From the NCBI GenBank assembly GCA_965250215.1, contig CBDFNN010000002.1, forward strand, positions 1-64,000: a stretch of DNA of 64,000 nucleotides. The letters run 5' to 3'. This DNA comes from CBDFNN01 sp965250215 (GTDB taxonomy: Bacteria > Bacteroidota > Rhodothermia > Rhodothermales > DATKEJ01). Of this stretch, positions 25,404 through 34,473 are shown in pieces. Position 1 is the stretch's first letter, and each line of letters begins with the position of its first letter. The notes below the pieces were generated by a model that was given only the letters and a program-made list of their open reading frames with translations, did not search any database and was not told where the DNA came from. The translations under genes and the position numbers were made by a program.

Positions 25404-28400
25404 CTATTTCAACAGTGTTGCCCTAACAACGGAGGACCCTGTCTCGCTCGTGGCCCAAACGATATAGATACCGGTGGTTAGATAGCTTCCGTCGATCGAG
25501 AAGGTATGTGAACCTTTAGCCAGCTGGCCGTCATGAATGACACTTACCAGCTGTCCTGATACGCTGTATAGTTTGATGCTCACGTTTCCATCCTTGGCCA
25601 CACTCGCTCTGAATTGTCCCATTGGATTGAACGGGTTAGGATAGACCTTGCTTAGATGCACTCCGTTTGGTAGCTCCGTAACCAGCTCAATTTCACTTGA
25701 GTAGTTTACTGATCCGTCATAGTCCACCTGCTTGAGCCTGAACCTGTGACTAAACACATCGGCATCGATGCTGACCGTCACTTCATAGTCGTGTACTGCC
25801 TCTGTAGTGCCGTTTCCGTCGACCGAAGCGACAGAGACAAACTCTGCTCCCAAGTACTGCTCGACCTCGAAATGAGAGTTCTCGGTTTCGCTTGACGTAC
25901 TCCAGCTCAGAAGGGCTAGACCGTTATCAATGATTCCTTCGAACGATTCTAGCTCAACCGCTAGTGGCTCCAGCTCAAAGACATAATCTTCGACCTCACC
26001 ATCAGGAGCAGAACCGGTAGGACTACTAAATCCAGCTTCGGTTATTCTGAATCGACCATAAACAGATGTTGCCGTTGCGCTCGTAGGCACGTTGAAGCAG
26101 ATTTGGTTCGAACCAGGACTAAGAACTGTGCTTGTGGCCACACGATCAGCTGCGTCCATTGAACAGTCATTACCAAAGTCGATCCACGCATCGAGGACAC
26201 CACCACTCACGCTTTCAATGGTTAAACACTCCTGCTGTCCAGCATGAAGCTGTGCGACCGTTACTCCGTCGTGATCATCTGCATTATCGTTATCATCCCC
26301 GTCTGCATTCGGACTAGGTGTTCCATCATTTTCCCAATCGACAAACGTTCCTAGCACCGGGCCGCAAGCTGCTCTGTTATGCCTTGCTCCTCCATCGGCT
26401 AGAAGCGTTCCGTAGCATGCTGGTAAATCACCGTAGTCGTAATTGTCGCCCGCAGGAATATTGCAATACGGCCCAGGTGGGACTGGTGCTACAACCGGAT
26501 CAGTACACGTTGCCGTAGCATCGATGGTGTTGTTGTTGTATGTACCAGCGTTACTTGGCACCCATGCGGAATAGAATGAATCAGACAAGGTGTTGTCATT
26601 GATTTCCAATCCATAAGGAAATGGGTTCGCTCCTAAAACAACACTTCTGTCGCTTGGCCCTACGAATGTGTTGCCTGTCCACGATCCACCATTTGGGGCT
26701 ACCGTTGTGTTGTCATTATCTCCCCTTGCGTCAACGGGTAGAATATTGGCTCCCGTTGGTGACGCCATTGAACCTGTTACCTGCACACAGTTTGCTGTCC
26801 CTGTGCTTTTGCTCGGTACGTCAATAGCCATTCCGTTTCCAGATTGTCCGGCTGCTATAAGAATTGCACCATCCCCGACTGCGTCAGATTTGAACACATT
26901 TCCGGTTAAGGTCATTTCCATTTCTTCGTTTACTGTTGTAAACGGTGACGCAGAACTGACAGCTCTCCAGTTGAATCCCACAAATCCATTATTGATGAAC
27001 TCGTAGGTATCCGTAAATGCCAATGGATATAATTGAGCCCCGTTTGTTGCGTCAACTTGTCTCGTTCCACCAGAAAAAGTGTTTCCTTCGATTCTTGCAT
27101 CGTCCATCGCTAACATCTGGAGAACAGCATCATTGCTGTTCAGCCCAAACGATAATCCGGCTTCTGCTTCATCTGTGATAACAACAGTATTTCTCAGAAA
27201 GTCGAAATCTCTCATGCCGCTCACTCTCCATGAACTGTTCTGCATCAGATTGTCTCTGATGATAACCTGATAGATTGGTTCGAGATTTGTTGCCAGTCTT
27301 GTTAGTTCAATAGTTGACTTTCCTGTGTTAAACAGCGTGTTGTCATGTATCTCAATTACTTGATTGACAAACTCTGGCCCATAATCTGCACTCTTAGTGT
27401 AGGTGAAAAATCCAGCCGTATTGCTAACCATGTTATTGCGAACAGTCACGTTTCCGCTTCTTTGACCTGAACCGCTATTTAGTTGAACAAAAGGCACAGG
27501 CGACCCATCAACACAGTTGTTTTCGACTATGACTTCACCAGCTCCAAGAGAATATTCGATTATTCCATCAGCATGAGACATTCGCAGATATTGCTGGTTC
27601 AAGTCTTGAAATATATTCCCTCGAATTACAACAGCGTCACCGCCTGTAATCGGTTGCTCTCCCCATGCCGACATGTGAGCGAATACTCCATAAGCATTTT
27701 TAGCAATGTTGTTTTCTATCAGAGTTCCACCGGACTCGCCAAAGAAAGCAATAAAGTCTCCCGCATGATTTCGGAATGTATTATTACGAATAATTGTCGG
27801 TCCTCCAACCGTGAACATTTTACTCGTTGTCCAGTTTGCGAGCGTTGCGTTTTCTGGCTCATTTCCGTCGAATGTTCCACCCTCAACTATGACTCCACCG
27901 TTGAGGAAATTAATCAGTGCATTGTCCGTTGTGAAGGTAGCTGGATAGGATGGTATATTATCAATGGGTCCGACTTGAGTAGTCACTATGTTTCCCACGA
28001 TATTGGTGATGACTAATCCCCCAAAATCCAATAACCCGTAGTTACCGTCCGTATTAGATGCGGTCACTTCATCGCCAACTCTAAACCTACTTGCATCATC
28101 CAATTCCCACATATTAACTGCTGGATTGGAAAGTAAAACTGCGACCTCTTCTGGGCATCTCTTTAGGACGGCTCCATTAAAGCTAAGAGTTTGGTTTTCA
28201 AGTGGCACAATCGGAAAACATGACAAGTATGTTTTGCCGTTTGTGAACTCAACTGTACCTCCTGCTCCGGCTGTTGTGATCGCGGAAGTTATTGCGGCGT
28301 GGTCATCGGAATATCCATTTCCGATAGCACCTTGACTATCCACATTAGTTTGAGCTTTCAGGCTCCCCGAATAACCAGCCAGCACCACTAATGCGGCTAA

Positions 28401-28424
28401 TATATATCGTTTCATTGTTTTCAT
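25404..28424 (-). CDS. Secreted parallel beta-helix protein with GEVED and sorting domains
   Basis: 1006 residues with a signal peptide (1-24, LKAQ). Residues about 30-640 form a right-handed parallel beta-helix of the pectate-lyase type: the entry motif NVDSQGAIGNGYSDDHAAI, then many rungs of the type VIRGNIF, VIVENNC and VTVRNNMV. GEVED domain at about 670-850 (from YDYGDLPACYGT to GEVEDYV), linker, and sorting module at about 925-1006 (VYPNPFNPMG, LYSVSGQLV, GIYIVWA). It could bind or cut polysaccharide at the cell surface; no catalytic residues could be assigned. Transcribed leftward from an intergenic region shared with the mobilisation operon, with an operator-like palindrome between. 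Confidence 0.85.
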   Translation of the reverse strand: MKTMKRYILAALVVLAGYSGSLKAQTNVDSQGAIGNGYSDDHAAITSAITTAGAGGTVEFTNGKTYLSCFPIVPLENQTLSFNGAVLKRCPEEVAVLLSNPAVNMWELDDASRFRVGDEVTASNTDGNYGLLDFGGLVITNIVGNIVTTQVGPIDNIPSYPATFTTDNALINFLNGGVIVEGGTFDGNEPENATLANWTTSKMFTVGGPTIIRNNTFRNHAGDFIAFFGESGGTLIENNIAKNAYGVFAHMSAWGEQPITGGDAVVIRGNIFQDLNQQYLRMSHADGIIEYSLGAGEVIVENNCVDGSPVPFVQLNSGSGQRSGNVTVRNNMVSNTAGFFTYTKSADYGPEFVNQVIEIHDNTLFNTGKSTIELTRLATNLEPIYQVIIRDNLMQNSSWRVSGMRDFDFLRNTVVITDEAEAGLSFGLNSNDAVLQMLAMDDARIEGNTFSGGTRQVDATNGAQLYPLAFTDTYEFINNGFVGFNWRAVSSASPFTTVNEEMEMTLTGNVFKSDAVGDGAILIAAGQSGNGMAIDVPSKSTGTANCVQVTGSMASPTGANILPVDARGDNDNTTVAPNGGSWTGNTFVGPSDRSVVLGANPFPYGLEINDNTLSDSFYSAWVPSNAGTYNNNTIDATATCTDPVVAPVPPGPYCNIPAGDNYDYGDLPACYGTLLADGGARHNRAACGPVLGTFVDWENDGTPSPNADGDDNDNADDHDGVTVAQLHAGQQECLTIESVSGGVLDAWIDFGNDCSMDAADRVATSTVLSPGSNQICFNVPTSATATSVYGRFRITEAGFSSPTGSAPDGEVEDYVFELEPLAVELESFEGIIDNGLALLSWSTSSETENSHFEVEQYLGAEFVSVASVDGNGTTEAVHDYEVTVSIDADVFSHRFRLKQVDYDGSVNYSSEIELVTELPNGVHLSKVYPNPFNPMGQFRASVAKDGNVSIKLYSVSGQLVSVIHDGQLAKGSHTFSIDGSYLTTGIYIVWATSETGSSVVRATLLK

Positions 28425-28453
28425 TGTGTTGTTGTTTTAGTTGTCTTTTTTCA

Positions 28454-28483
28454 TATATAAGATTATTCGCATATTCTTATATG
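28454..28483. promoter_or_regulatory. Palindromic operator-like site upstream of the mobilisation operon
   Basis: Arms (C/T)ATATAAGA(A/T)T at 28454-28464 and the inverted ATTCTTATATG at 28473-28483, spacer 8. The half-site ATTCTTATAT recurs in front of the regulator genes and others in 44.5-51.6 kb. It lies between the divergent beta-helix and mobilisation genes. It is the most symmetrical copy in the window. Confidence 0.55.
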
Positions 28484-28610
28484 TTAGAGATAAGGAGGCG
28501 ATGATCTTGTGTAGTTGCTTCGATTCGTGACTTGCCTCAATTACCTTAATAAGCTTTTTCGCTTATTCGAAACTTTGAATAAGGTTCCGCATTAGAACAC
28601 ACTGATTTCA

Positions 28611-28695
28611 GGAGGTGCAAGATGTGACCTTCGGCGCCGACCGGCGCCTAAAAGGTCTACTTGAATTTCGCAGAACCCTACGGGTTTGCTCAATT
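28611..28695 (+). other. Candidate origin of transfer
   Basis: Directly upstream of the MobC-like gene are two nested inverted repeats: GGCGCC (28633-28638), GACC, GGCGCC (28643-28648), and AACCC (28674-28678), TAC, GGGTT (28682-28686). Position before the relaxosome genes and GC-rich stems followed by TTTGCTC are typical of oriT. The nick site cannot be pointed out. Alternatively, the GC-rich palindrome is a simple control site. Confidence 0.4.
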
Positions 28696-28701
28696 ATGGG
28701 A

Positions 28702-29430
28702 ATGAATAAGAATACAGACATAGCAACTAAATCAAGCAGAATCCAATTCTGGCTGACACCTCATGAGAAGAGCCAAGTAGCTCAAATTGCCAAGAATTTG
28801 GGCTATCACACAGTGTCTGAGTATGCAAGAAAAGAGCTACTAAGAGAGCATCATGAGGACGCGGCCTTAAAGAATATCAATACCCTCATGACTCGTTTCT
28901 TGGGCCTGACCAACCAACTTGTAAAGCGCGTAAACGAGGGAAAAGCGGACGGAAAAGTGATGCCTGATATATTGGATTTGACCGCTAAGATGCATGCTGT
29001 TTCTCTCCAAATTCCGCACCGATATCGTAAGTCTAAAAGAGGTCACAACCGCTCAAAACGTGTTACTGATTCCAGTCCTGAGACCTATAAAAAGAAGCGC
29101 ATGTCTCCTGCAGATCGCTTCCTATTTAACCTCTCAGAGTTCATTAAAGTACTCGATCGAATAGAAGCTGGAGAGTATGTATATAGCCAAGGCATTTGGG
29201 CTGACACGCTACTTTCTGATCTCGATTTAGAGATCCCTTCTATCGTTTCGACCAGTAAATATCTTGCTCAGCTGGCTCCTCATCATGGGGATATAATACG
29301 CTTGGCCAGCTTCGGCAAGTCTATCCAAGAAGACGAAATCGGCTCTCCGGAGCATCGGGCATCGTGGCATGATTTCATTGTCGGAGCCATTGAAATTATG
29401 CAAGAAATCGACACCCTTCCCCCACAATAA
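28702..29430 (+). CDS. mobC: MobC-like relaxosome accessory protein
   Basis: 242 residues. The N-terminal ~70 residues match MobC-type plasmid mobilisation proteins: SSRIQFWLTPHEKSQVAQIA followed by LGYHTVSEYARKELL, a ribbon-helix-helix-like DNA-binding start. The middle is basic and the last 100 residues are unique. Such proteins help open oriT for the relaxase. It is the first gene of a rightward unit with a small unknown, the relaxase and the peptidase. The frame is open upstream to a GTG at 28615, but the MNKN start matches family N-termini better and leaves the oriT-like region free. Confidence 0.75.
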   Translation: MNKNTDIATKSSRIQFWLTPHEKSQVAQIAKNLGYHTVSEYARKELLREHHEDAALKNINTLMTRFLGLTNQLVKRVNEGKADGKVMPDILDLTAKMHAVSLQIPHRYRKSKRGHNRSKRVTDSSPETYKKKRMSPADRFLFNLSEFIKVLDRIEAGEYVYSQGIWADTLLSDLDLEIPSIVSTSKYLAQLAPHHGDIIRLASFGKSIQEDEIGSPEHRASWHDFIVGAIEIMQEIDTLPPQ

Positions 29431-29445
29431 ATACGGTTATCTCAC

Positions 29446-29808
29446 ATGACAATTGAACAAATATATGAGACCAAAGATGTCGGATTGTTGCTTCAACATT
29501 TAGCAAAAACAGACCCTGAATTTTGTGAAATACAAGTAATTGGTGACGACGATTCTCGCATGTTTTTTGACTATCCAGAAGACAGATCGACCTCTTTATA
29601 TATAGGCCAATTGGACGGTTCTAGTAGAGACATTGACCGCGCCTCCGATGAGGTCGAACAGTCTCTTTTAATCCTTGCCTTAGTGCAACGTGCAAATCGA
29701 TTTGGTTTAGCGTTTCATGTCGCTGCTGCCATGCGTGGTGAGGATGCCCATTCCTTGGCTGGAGTCCTCCAGACCTATCTTACTTCTACTATAAGTAAGG
29801 GGTTGTAA
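29446..29808 (+). CDS. Unknown protein between mobC and the relaxase
   Basis: 120 residues, acidic. Begins TIEQIYETKDVGLLLQHL and has a FHVAAAMRGEDAHSLAGV segment. No known domain. Its TAA overlaps the ATG of the relaxase gene by one base (TAATG), so it is coupled to the relaxase and may be a relaxosome part. The length and place recall small accessory mobilisation proteins, but there is no sequence proof. Confidence 0.55.
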   Translation: MTIEQIYETKDVGLLLQHLAKTDPEFCEIQVIGDDDSRMFFDYPEDRSTSLYIGQLDGSSRDIDRASDEVEQSLLILALVQRANRFGLAFHVAAAMRGEDAHSLAGVLQTYLTSTISKGL

Positions 29809-31607
29809 TGGTCGTCAAGTCCGGAGTTCGAACCAACTTTGCCCAGCTCGGCAACTACCTTATTACGCAGGACAAAGAAGTAGGAATGGTCTCTTATGAG
29901 AACCTAAATGAGCGTATCGATGCGGCGTCTCAAATGAGTTCTTTCTCTGAAGAATCGCGCGTAGAAAACCCTGTCTATCATATCGTTCTATCCTATCACA
30001 AGGACGATGCACCCACAGATCAAGAGCGTATCGAACACGCCCATGAGTTCTTAAAGAATGCCGGACTTGGGGATCACCAAGCGCTCATTGCGACCCACAA
30101 TAACACCGATCATCCCCACACCCACATCATGGTCAATAGGGTGAATCCGCACACGCTCAAGGCTGACAAGCTCTCCTTTGATCGACTTAAGAACCGCGAG
30201 ATAGCTAGAGAGCTCGAACGCAAATACGGCCTTGTTCAAACAAGAGACGTTAATGTCTCAAAAGTAGATATCCGAGATATCAAGCGCCAAGAATTACTCG
30301 GAACGGATAAGAGTTTCCCCGAGCACGTCCGGCATGTTGCAGCTAAAGACTTCGAACAATCTAAGTCCTGGAACGAGCTAAAAAACCGACTGCAGGAGAA
30401 AGGGCTATTCATTAAACAGGTCAATAACGGCTTCCATATTACCGACGGCATCGAGTACGCCAAGGCTAGTAAGGTGTCACGCGCCTACACTTCTGCCAAC
30501 CTTTCTAAGCGGTTCGGAGAGACCCTAGCCGAACACAACGCCACGCAATTCAAAGAACGCATTACGAAGGCCACTGCGGGGGACTTTGCCGCAGCTACTT
30601 CGTGGCGTGAGCTTGATTCCAAACTCTCCAAAAAAGGCCTAGTCATCAATTACGATGGTGAGACGGCCACAATTACAAACAGCTATGGTAAATCAGCAAG
30701 GATTGAACAAGCTAGGTTCGACGATATCGCTAAACGATTCAAGGCACCCTATCCAAGAGGCCAAAATCGAACAAACGATCCCACAAGAGGAGATAGTAAA
30801 GGTCATCAACCAGATCGCCCAAAAATACGAACAAGATCAACACCTAAAAATCGCCCTCGCGTTTCTTCTCGGCATGATAGCGGCCTTCCTACTACTAAGG
30901 ATATAAGCCGTTCTGAACGAGCTCTGCAGAGTTCATATGACAATATCTCCTTGGTCTCAGGTGAGCGAGAAATAACACTTACCAGCCAAAAATCTCATCT
31001 GGAAAATGGAGCCCACAGATTCACGGCTGCCCTCTCTAATCAAATACAGAAAGCAAGTCAAAAGTCGGATAGAAATATTTTGGAGGCCTTACGCAGTGCT
31101 AGTCGGTTTTCGGCCAAAGAACAGATCCTTATCAAGAAGATCGATTTAGCCAATACCAACACCAAAAAATTTAAAGCAGACCCCAGCCTTGCCAAACGAT
31201 ATACATCAATCTCCACCTCACTCAACAAAGAACTTTCTACAATTAGTAGCAAGCAAACGAGAGCTCTCAAGCGATTTGCCAAGGGATACCAAAAACTAAG
31301 TCCTTCCGCTAAACGATCGCTGTCTTTTGTTAGTAAGCGATTTCTAAGGAAAGGGCGCACGGCTGGTCTTGTTGCCAAACACATAGCATTCAAGACGCTT
31401 TCAAAGGCTGGCGTCAACGCCGCCCGTGCGGCTGTTTCTGCTTCTATCATTGGTGCTGGCGTTAGTGTGGCCGTGGCCAGCCTTGCAACAGCCCATAAGC
31501 TCACAAGGGGTTTACAGAGCAAAGTATCTGCAGCTCAACACGGTGGTACCTCTATCACCCGCGCAGATCAGATTTCTAGGAATATTAATCGCTCTCGCTC
31601 ACGATAA
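29808..31607 (+). CDS. MOBP-type relaxase
   Basis: 599 residues. The relaxase domain covers about 1-220. Tyr18 in QLGNYLITQ is the likely nucleophile, and the metal-binding HUH region is ATHNNTDHPHTHIMVNRV (about 96-112), with the H-x-D-x-x-H-x-H-x-x-x-N pattern of MobA/VirD2 (PF03432) enzymes. It nicks oriT, stays bound to the 5' end and is moved through the T4SS. The C-terminal 380 residues are basic; residues 555-575 form a hydrophobic alanine-rich patch (VNAARAAVSASIIGAGVSVAVA), odd for a soluble relaxase. An ORF in another frame (30655-30906) overlaps the middle. Confidence 0.85.
   Translation: MVVKSGVRTNFAQLGNYLITQDKEVGMVSYENLNERIDAASQMSSFSEESRVENPVYHIVLSYHKDDAPTDQERIEHAHEFLKNAGLGDHQALIATHNNTDHPHTHIMVNRVNPHTLKADKLSFDRLKNREIARELERKYGLVQTRDVNVSKVDIRDIKRQELLGTDKSFPEHVRHVAAKDFEQSKSWNELKNRLQEKGLFIKQVNNGFHITDGIEYAKASKVSRAYTSANLSKRFGETLAEHNATQFKERITKATAGDFAAATSWRELDSKLSKKGLVINYDGETATITNSYGKSARIEQARFDDIAKRFKAPYPRGQNRTNDPTRGDSKGHQPDRPKIRTRSTPKNRPRVSSRHDSGLPTTKDISRSERALQSSYDNISLVSGEREITLTSQKSHLENGAHRFTAALSNQIQKASQKSDRNILEALRSASRFSAKEQILIKKIDLANTNTKKFKADPSLAKRYTSISTSLNKELSTISSKQTRALKRFAKGYQKLSPSAKRSLSFVSKRFLRKGRTAGLVAKHIAFKTLSKAGVNAARAAVSASIIGAGVSVAVASLATAHKLTRGLQSKVSAAQHGGTSITRADQISRNINRSRSR
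30655..30906 (+). CDS. Possible overlapping mobB-like membrane protein inside the relaxase gene
   Basis: A different frame inside the relaxase gene encodes 83 residues, ending in a coiled-coil-like stretch (QEEIVKVINQIAQKYEQD) and a clear hydrophobic helix (ALAFLLGMIAAFLLL) at the C-terminus. This composition is not what a shadow of a basic, polar region would normally give. In RSF1010-type plasmids, mobB is encoded in this way within mobA and anchors the relaxosome to the membrane. No Shine-Dalgarno was seen, and the true start could be the ATG at 30685. Confidence 0.4.
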   Translation: MVRRPQLQTAMVNQQGLNKLGSTISLNDSRHPIQEAKIEQTIPQEEIVKVINQIAQKYEQDQHLKIALAFLLGMIAAFLLLRI

Positions 31608-31619
31608 CCAGACGATTCA

Positions 31620-32150
31620 ATGGCTACCACGAAGATCTATTTTTTAAGCATAGCTGCCGTAGCGCTTCTACTTTATGTCATGGCCACCGGAGGCTATATC
31701 CTCACAGGAAGCGCCTCATTGCCTGGCGGACTGTATAAAAAAGTCCCCTCAGAGCCTACAAATGGGTCCTTGGTCGCATTCTGCCCCACCAGCTCTGTCA
31801 CAGACACCATGATATCGCACCAATATGTAAAGAGTAGCTTTCATTGGCTTAATAAATGCGCTAAGGAGACAAGGTTAATGGCTAAATATGGGTATTTCTC
31901 TGGAGTGATTACCGTCTCTGCAGACGGTCTTTCTCACAACGGCCAGCTCTTGCCCAATACAAAACAATATCTAGTCGACGGGCGAGGCCACTATCTTGAA
32001 TTAATACCACACGGCCAATATGTAATTCGACCTGATTCTTTTTGGGCAATTTCAACTTATCACGAATACTCCTACGACTCCAGATATTTTGGGCCTGTAC
32101 CCAGGAGTCATATTAAGTCTGGCTTGTCTCCGATCATTCAGACTCGCTAG
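31620..32150 (+). CDS. traF: TraF-like conjugal transfer signal peptidase (S26)
   Basis: 176 residues. After a membrane segment (about 6-24), TGSASLPGGLYK carries the catalytic serine (Ser33), in the N-x-S-x-P-x-G-x-Y pattern of TraF/S26 peptidases. The LMAKYGYFSG region (about 84-93) supplies the lysine partner, and DSRYFGPVP is the conserved last box. TraF processes and cyclises the TrbC pilin in IncP and Ti-type systems, which agrees with the trbC gene on the other side of this block. It is 12 bases after the relaxase stop. Its 3' end overlaps that of traG on the other strand by 17 bases. Confidence 0.85.
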   Translation: MATTKIYFLSIAAVALLLYVMATGGYILTGSASLPGGLYKKVPSEPTNGSLVAFCPTSSVTDTMISHQYVKSSFHWLNKCAKETRLMAKYGYFSGVITVSADGLSHNGQLLPNTKQYLVDGRGHYLELIPHGQYVIRPDSFWAISTYHEYSYDSRYFGPVPRSHIKSGLSPIIQTR

Positions 32151-34371
32151 CGGGCGCCTGTGATCGTTGTCTTTTTAAATAGTCGTATGCGCTTTGTTGA
32201 GCAACGCTGGCCGTCCCGTTAGTCTGTGGTTTGCTTTTTTCTTTCTCTTCTTCCTTGTTCTTTCTCTGCAGCGCACTAGCCTCTCTCAGCATGGTCTTCC
32301 ATACCTCGCTGCTCTTTGTGTCATAGTCCCTAAACCTGCGGTCGAGATCTTTCATTTTTTCGTCCCGAATTCTGTTCCTATTGCTTCGTACCTGGTTCTC
32401 GATGTCTTTTGGCAGGTGATACTGATTGTAATCATACTTGCCCTCAAATTCCCTCTCGTACAGGTAGTGTGGCTGGTCAACGAGTAAGGGGGACGATCCG
32501 CATAGATCCAACACCATTTTCCCCCGCTCCATCAGCTTAATTTCTGTAGGCAACATAAGTGGCCTCCTTTCGCTCCGGAGCGAGTCGTTGATAGATACCC
32601 CTCTATTACCGGTATCTCCTACGCTTCCTTTCTTGCTGCTGCTCTCCCCTATCCCAGCGCTTTGATCCTGAACCGTCATTGTTCCGAGTCCTTCTGACAA
32701 CATCTTTGCCGTCTTGTCATCGTTGATTCCGAAAAATTGTGTTATGCCGGCGTCAGCTAACAGTCGCTCGAACCCCTTATAGAGAACCATCAACTGGTGA
32801 AGATTCTGAACGATGCACCAATACCGGATATGGCGCCCCCTGTCTTTTGAAAAGCCCTCGATGACCTCATCCATTTTGCCCATGTTGGCAAACTCGTCCA
32901 ACATGAAAAGAACGCGCTGATTGGCTACGTTGTCCGACTCCCTCACGCCTGCCAATATCGAGCTCACCATCATTCTCACCCAGCCTTTGTACTGCTTCGC
33001 CTTTTGATCGTTAATGACTAAATAGACCGATTGCTTAATGCTCTTTAGAGTCTCCGGATTAAAACTCTCTTTATCGGCCGTTGTGCTAGACATACTGTCC
33101 CACATTAGAGCCTCTGTGACAAAACCCATGTTCGCCATAATGGTACTTTCCGCCTGCTCATACTGCAGCTCCTCAATATCGATAAGAACTCGTATCTCCA
33201 TCGATGCTTCGGGATGCGTGCTCACGCTTAACGCATATTTAGCCAGGCGTACTACGTCGGCGTGGCCAAAGGACAAAAACTTGGCCACCTCATAGAGACT
33301 CACCATATTGCCGCTCATCAGCGTCCAAACCACACTTATCGCTGCCCTTAATTTCTTCATCGCGTCATTATCGAAGAAGGGCTGCGGGTTGTTAGGATTC
33401 GTTTCGATTATCGTGTTCACTATTTTAGATAACCGGCCCCCGTACTCCATATCATCTTCCAGAATACTCAACGGGTTGTATTGCAGTCGCTTGATGTTTG
33501 GATTCATTCTAGTATTTCCTTTGGCGTCAACGGGATACCCCACAACCATCATGTCCGGATCGGCTACCCACACGGTATTGTTGTGGCCAGCAATTCGGTG
33601 GTGAGCCGTGACAGCAAAATTCTCTCCTTTCAAGTCGCTCACAACAACAGAATGTGGATAGTCAAGAAGAGCCGGAATAACGACCCCCACCCCCTTTCCA
33701 TAACCGGTTTTTGCAATCGTAACAATGTGGTCTTCTCCCTCATCACGCAACATCTTCGTCACGGTCTTGCCAAATAGGTTCTTCCTCGAGTTTTTCCCAA
33801 CAAGCAAACCTGACTTGCCCTCCAGATCTCTTGGATCACCCCATTCCGCTGTCCCTTTTATCCCGTCGACTTCAATGCTGTACTTTTTATGCATGAAACT
33901 CTTGTAGGCGTATACGGCGGTGGCACCTACAACAAGGAGCATCACAAAGGCTGTTATACTTGCCTCCCTGCCTCCGGGAATCCTAAATAGGCTGTTCGCA
34001 TCAACCAAGATGGAAAAAGGGTTGTAGATTATTTGTGACATCACGCCATCGAGGACAAACCAGCACCACAAGAACGCCCACGATCGGAGCCGCGCTAGTT
34101 TCTCTTTAGCCAGTATCCCGTAGAGAAGAACAGCTAACCAGGTCACTAACATGGCCACAGAGAGATAGTACACGACCCACGTCGTCTCCGGACTTACGAC
34201 AAGCATCTCTCTTAGATTGAATCCCAGCGTCGCCACCCTTTTCCCAAGAAATTGAGAGGCATAAAAGATGCTGGATAGCACAAGAATAGTCCGAACAATA
34301 AAGTTCGTAATACTCGTGGGGTGCGCCCGAACAACCTTTTCTCTCTTTTTAATTCCTTTGTAAATTGCCAT
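32134..34371 (-). CDS. traG: TraG/VirD4 type IV coupling protein
   Basis: 745 residues. Membrane helices at about 22-40, 66-87 and 138-156, then the RecA-like ATPase. Walker A is AKTGYGKGVG (220-229), with Tyr where Ser is more usual; Walker B is VLFMLDEFANMG near residue 490. GVVIPALLDYP and SDLKGEN are typical of the family. It links the relaxase-DNA complex to the secretion channel and pumps it through, at the inner membrane. It is the last gene of the leftward Trb block, about 100 bases after trbI. The 3' end (rich in E, K, Q) overlaps traF. Confidence 0.92.
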   Translation of the reverse strand: MAIYKGIKKREKVVRAHPTSITNFIVRTILVLSSIFYASQFLGKRVATLGFNLREMLVVSPETTWVVYYLSVAMLVTWLAVLLYGILAKEKLARLRSWAFLWCWFVLDGVMSQIIYNPFSILVDANSLFRIPGGREASITAFVMLLVVGATAVYAYKSFMHKKYSIEVDGIKGTAEWGDPRDLEGKSGLLVGKNSRKNLFGKTVTKMLRDEGEDHIVTIAKTGYGKGVGVVIPALLDYPHSVVVSDLKGENFAVTAHHRIAGHNNTVWVADPDMMVVGYPVDAKGNTRMNPNIKRLQYNPLSILEDDMEYGGRLSKIVNTIIETNPNNPQPFFDNDAMKKLRAAISVVWTLMSGNMVSLYEVAKFLSFGHADVVRLAKYALSVSTHPEASMEIRVLIDIEELQYEQAESTIMANMGFVTEALMWDSMSSTTADKESFNPETLKSIKQSVYLVINDQKAKQYKGWVRMMVSSILAGVRESDNVANQRVLFMLDEFANMGKMDEVIEGFSKDRGRHIRYWCIVQNLHQLMVLYKGFERLLADAGITQFFGINDDKTAKMLSEGLGTMTVQDQSAGIGESSSKKGSVGDTGNRGVSINDSLRSERRPLMLPTEIKLMERGKMVLDLCGSSPLLVDQPHYLYEREFEGKYDYNQYHLPKDIENQVRSNRNRIRDEKMKDLDRRFRDYDTKSSEVWKTMLREASALQRKNKEEEKEKSKPQTNGTASVAQQSAYDYLKRQRSQAPASESE

Positions 34372-34473
34372 GATAATTTAGTCGTTAAATGAAAAAAGGG
34401 GCCTCGCGTCACCAACCGCGCGGACCCCTCTCCTTGTCGTTTCCTTATGGCAAAGGCGGATTAAGACGAGGTG

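Noticed and set aside
31426..31647. Second overlapping ORF at the end of the relaxase gene, with hydrophobic start
   Set aside because: The hydrophobic part mirrors the Ala/Val-rich end of the relaxase in another frame and the rest lacks structure; it also runs into the traF gene. Less convincing than the 30655 frame.
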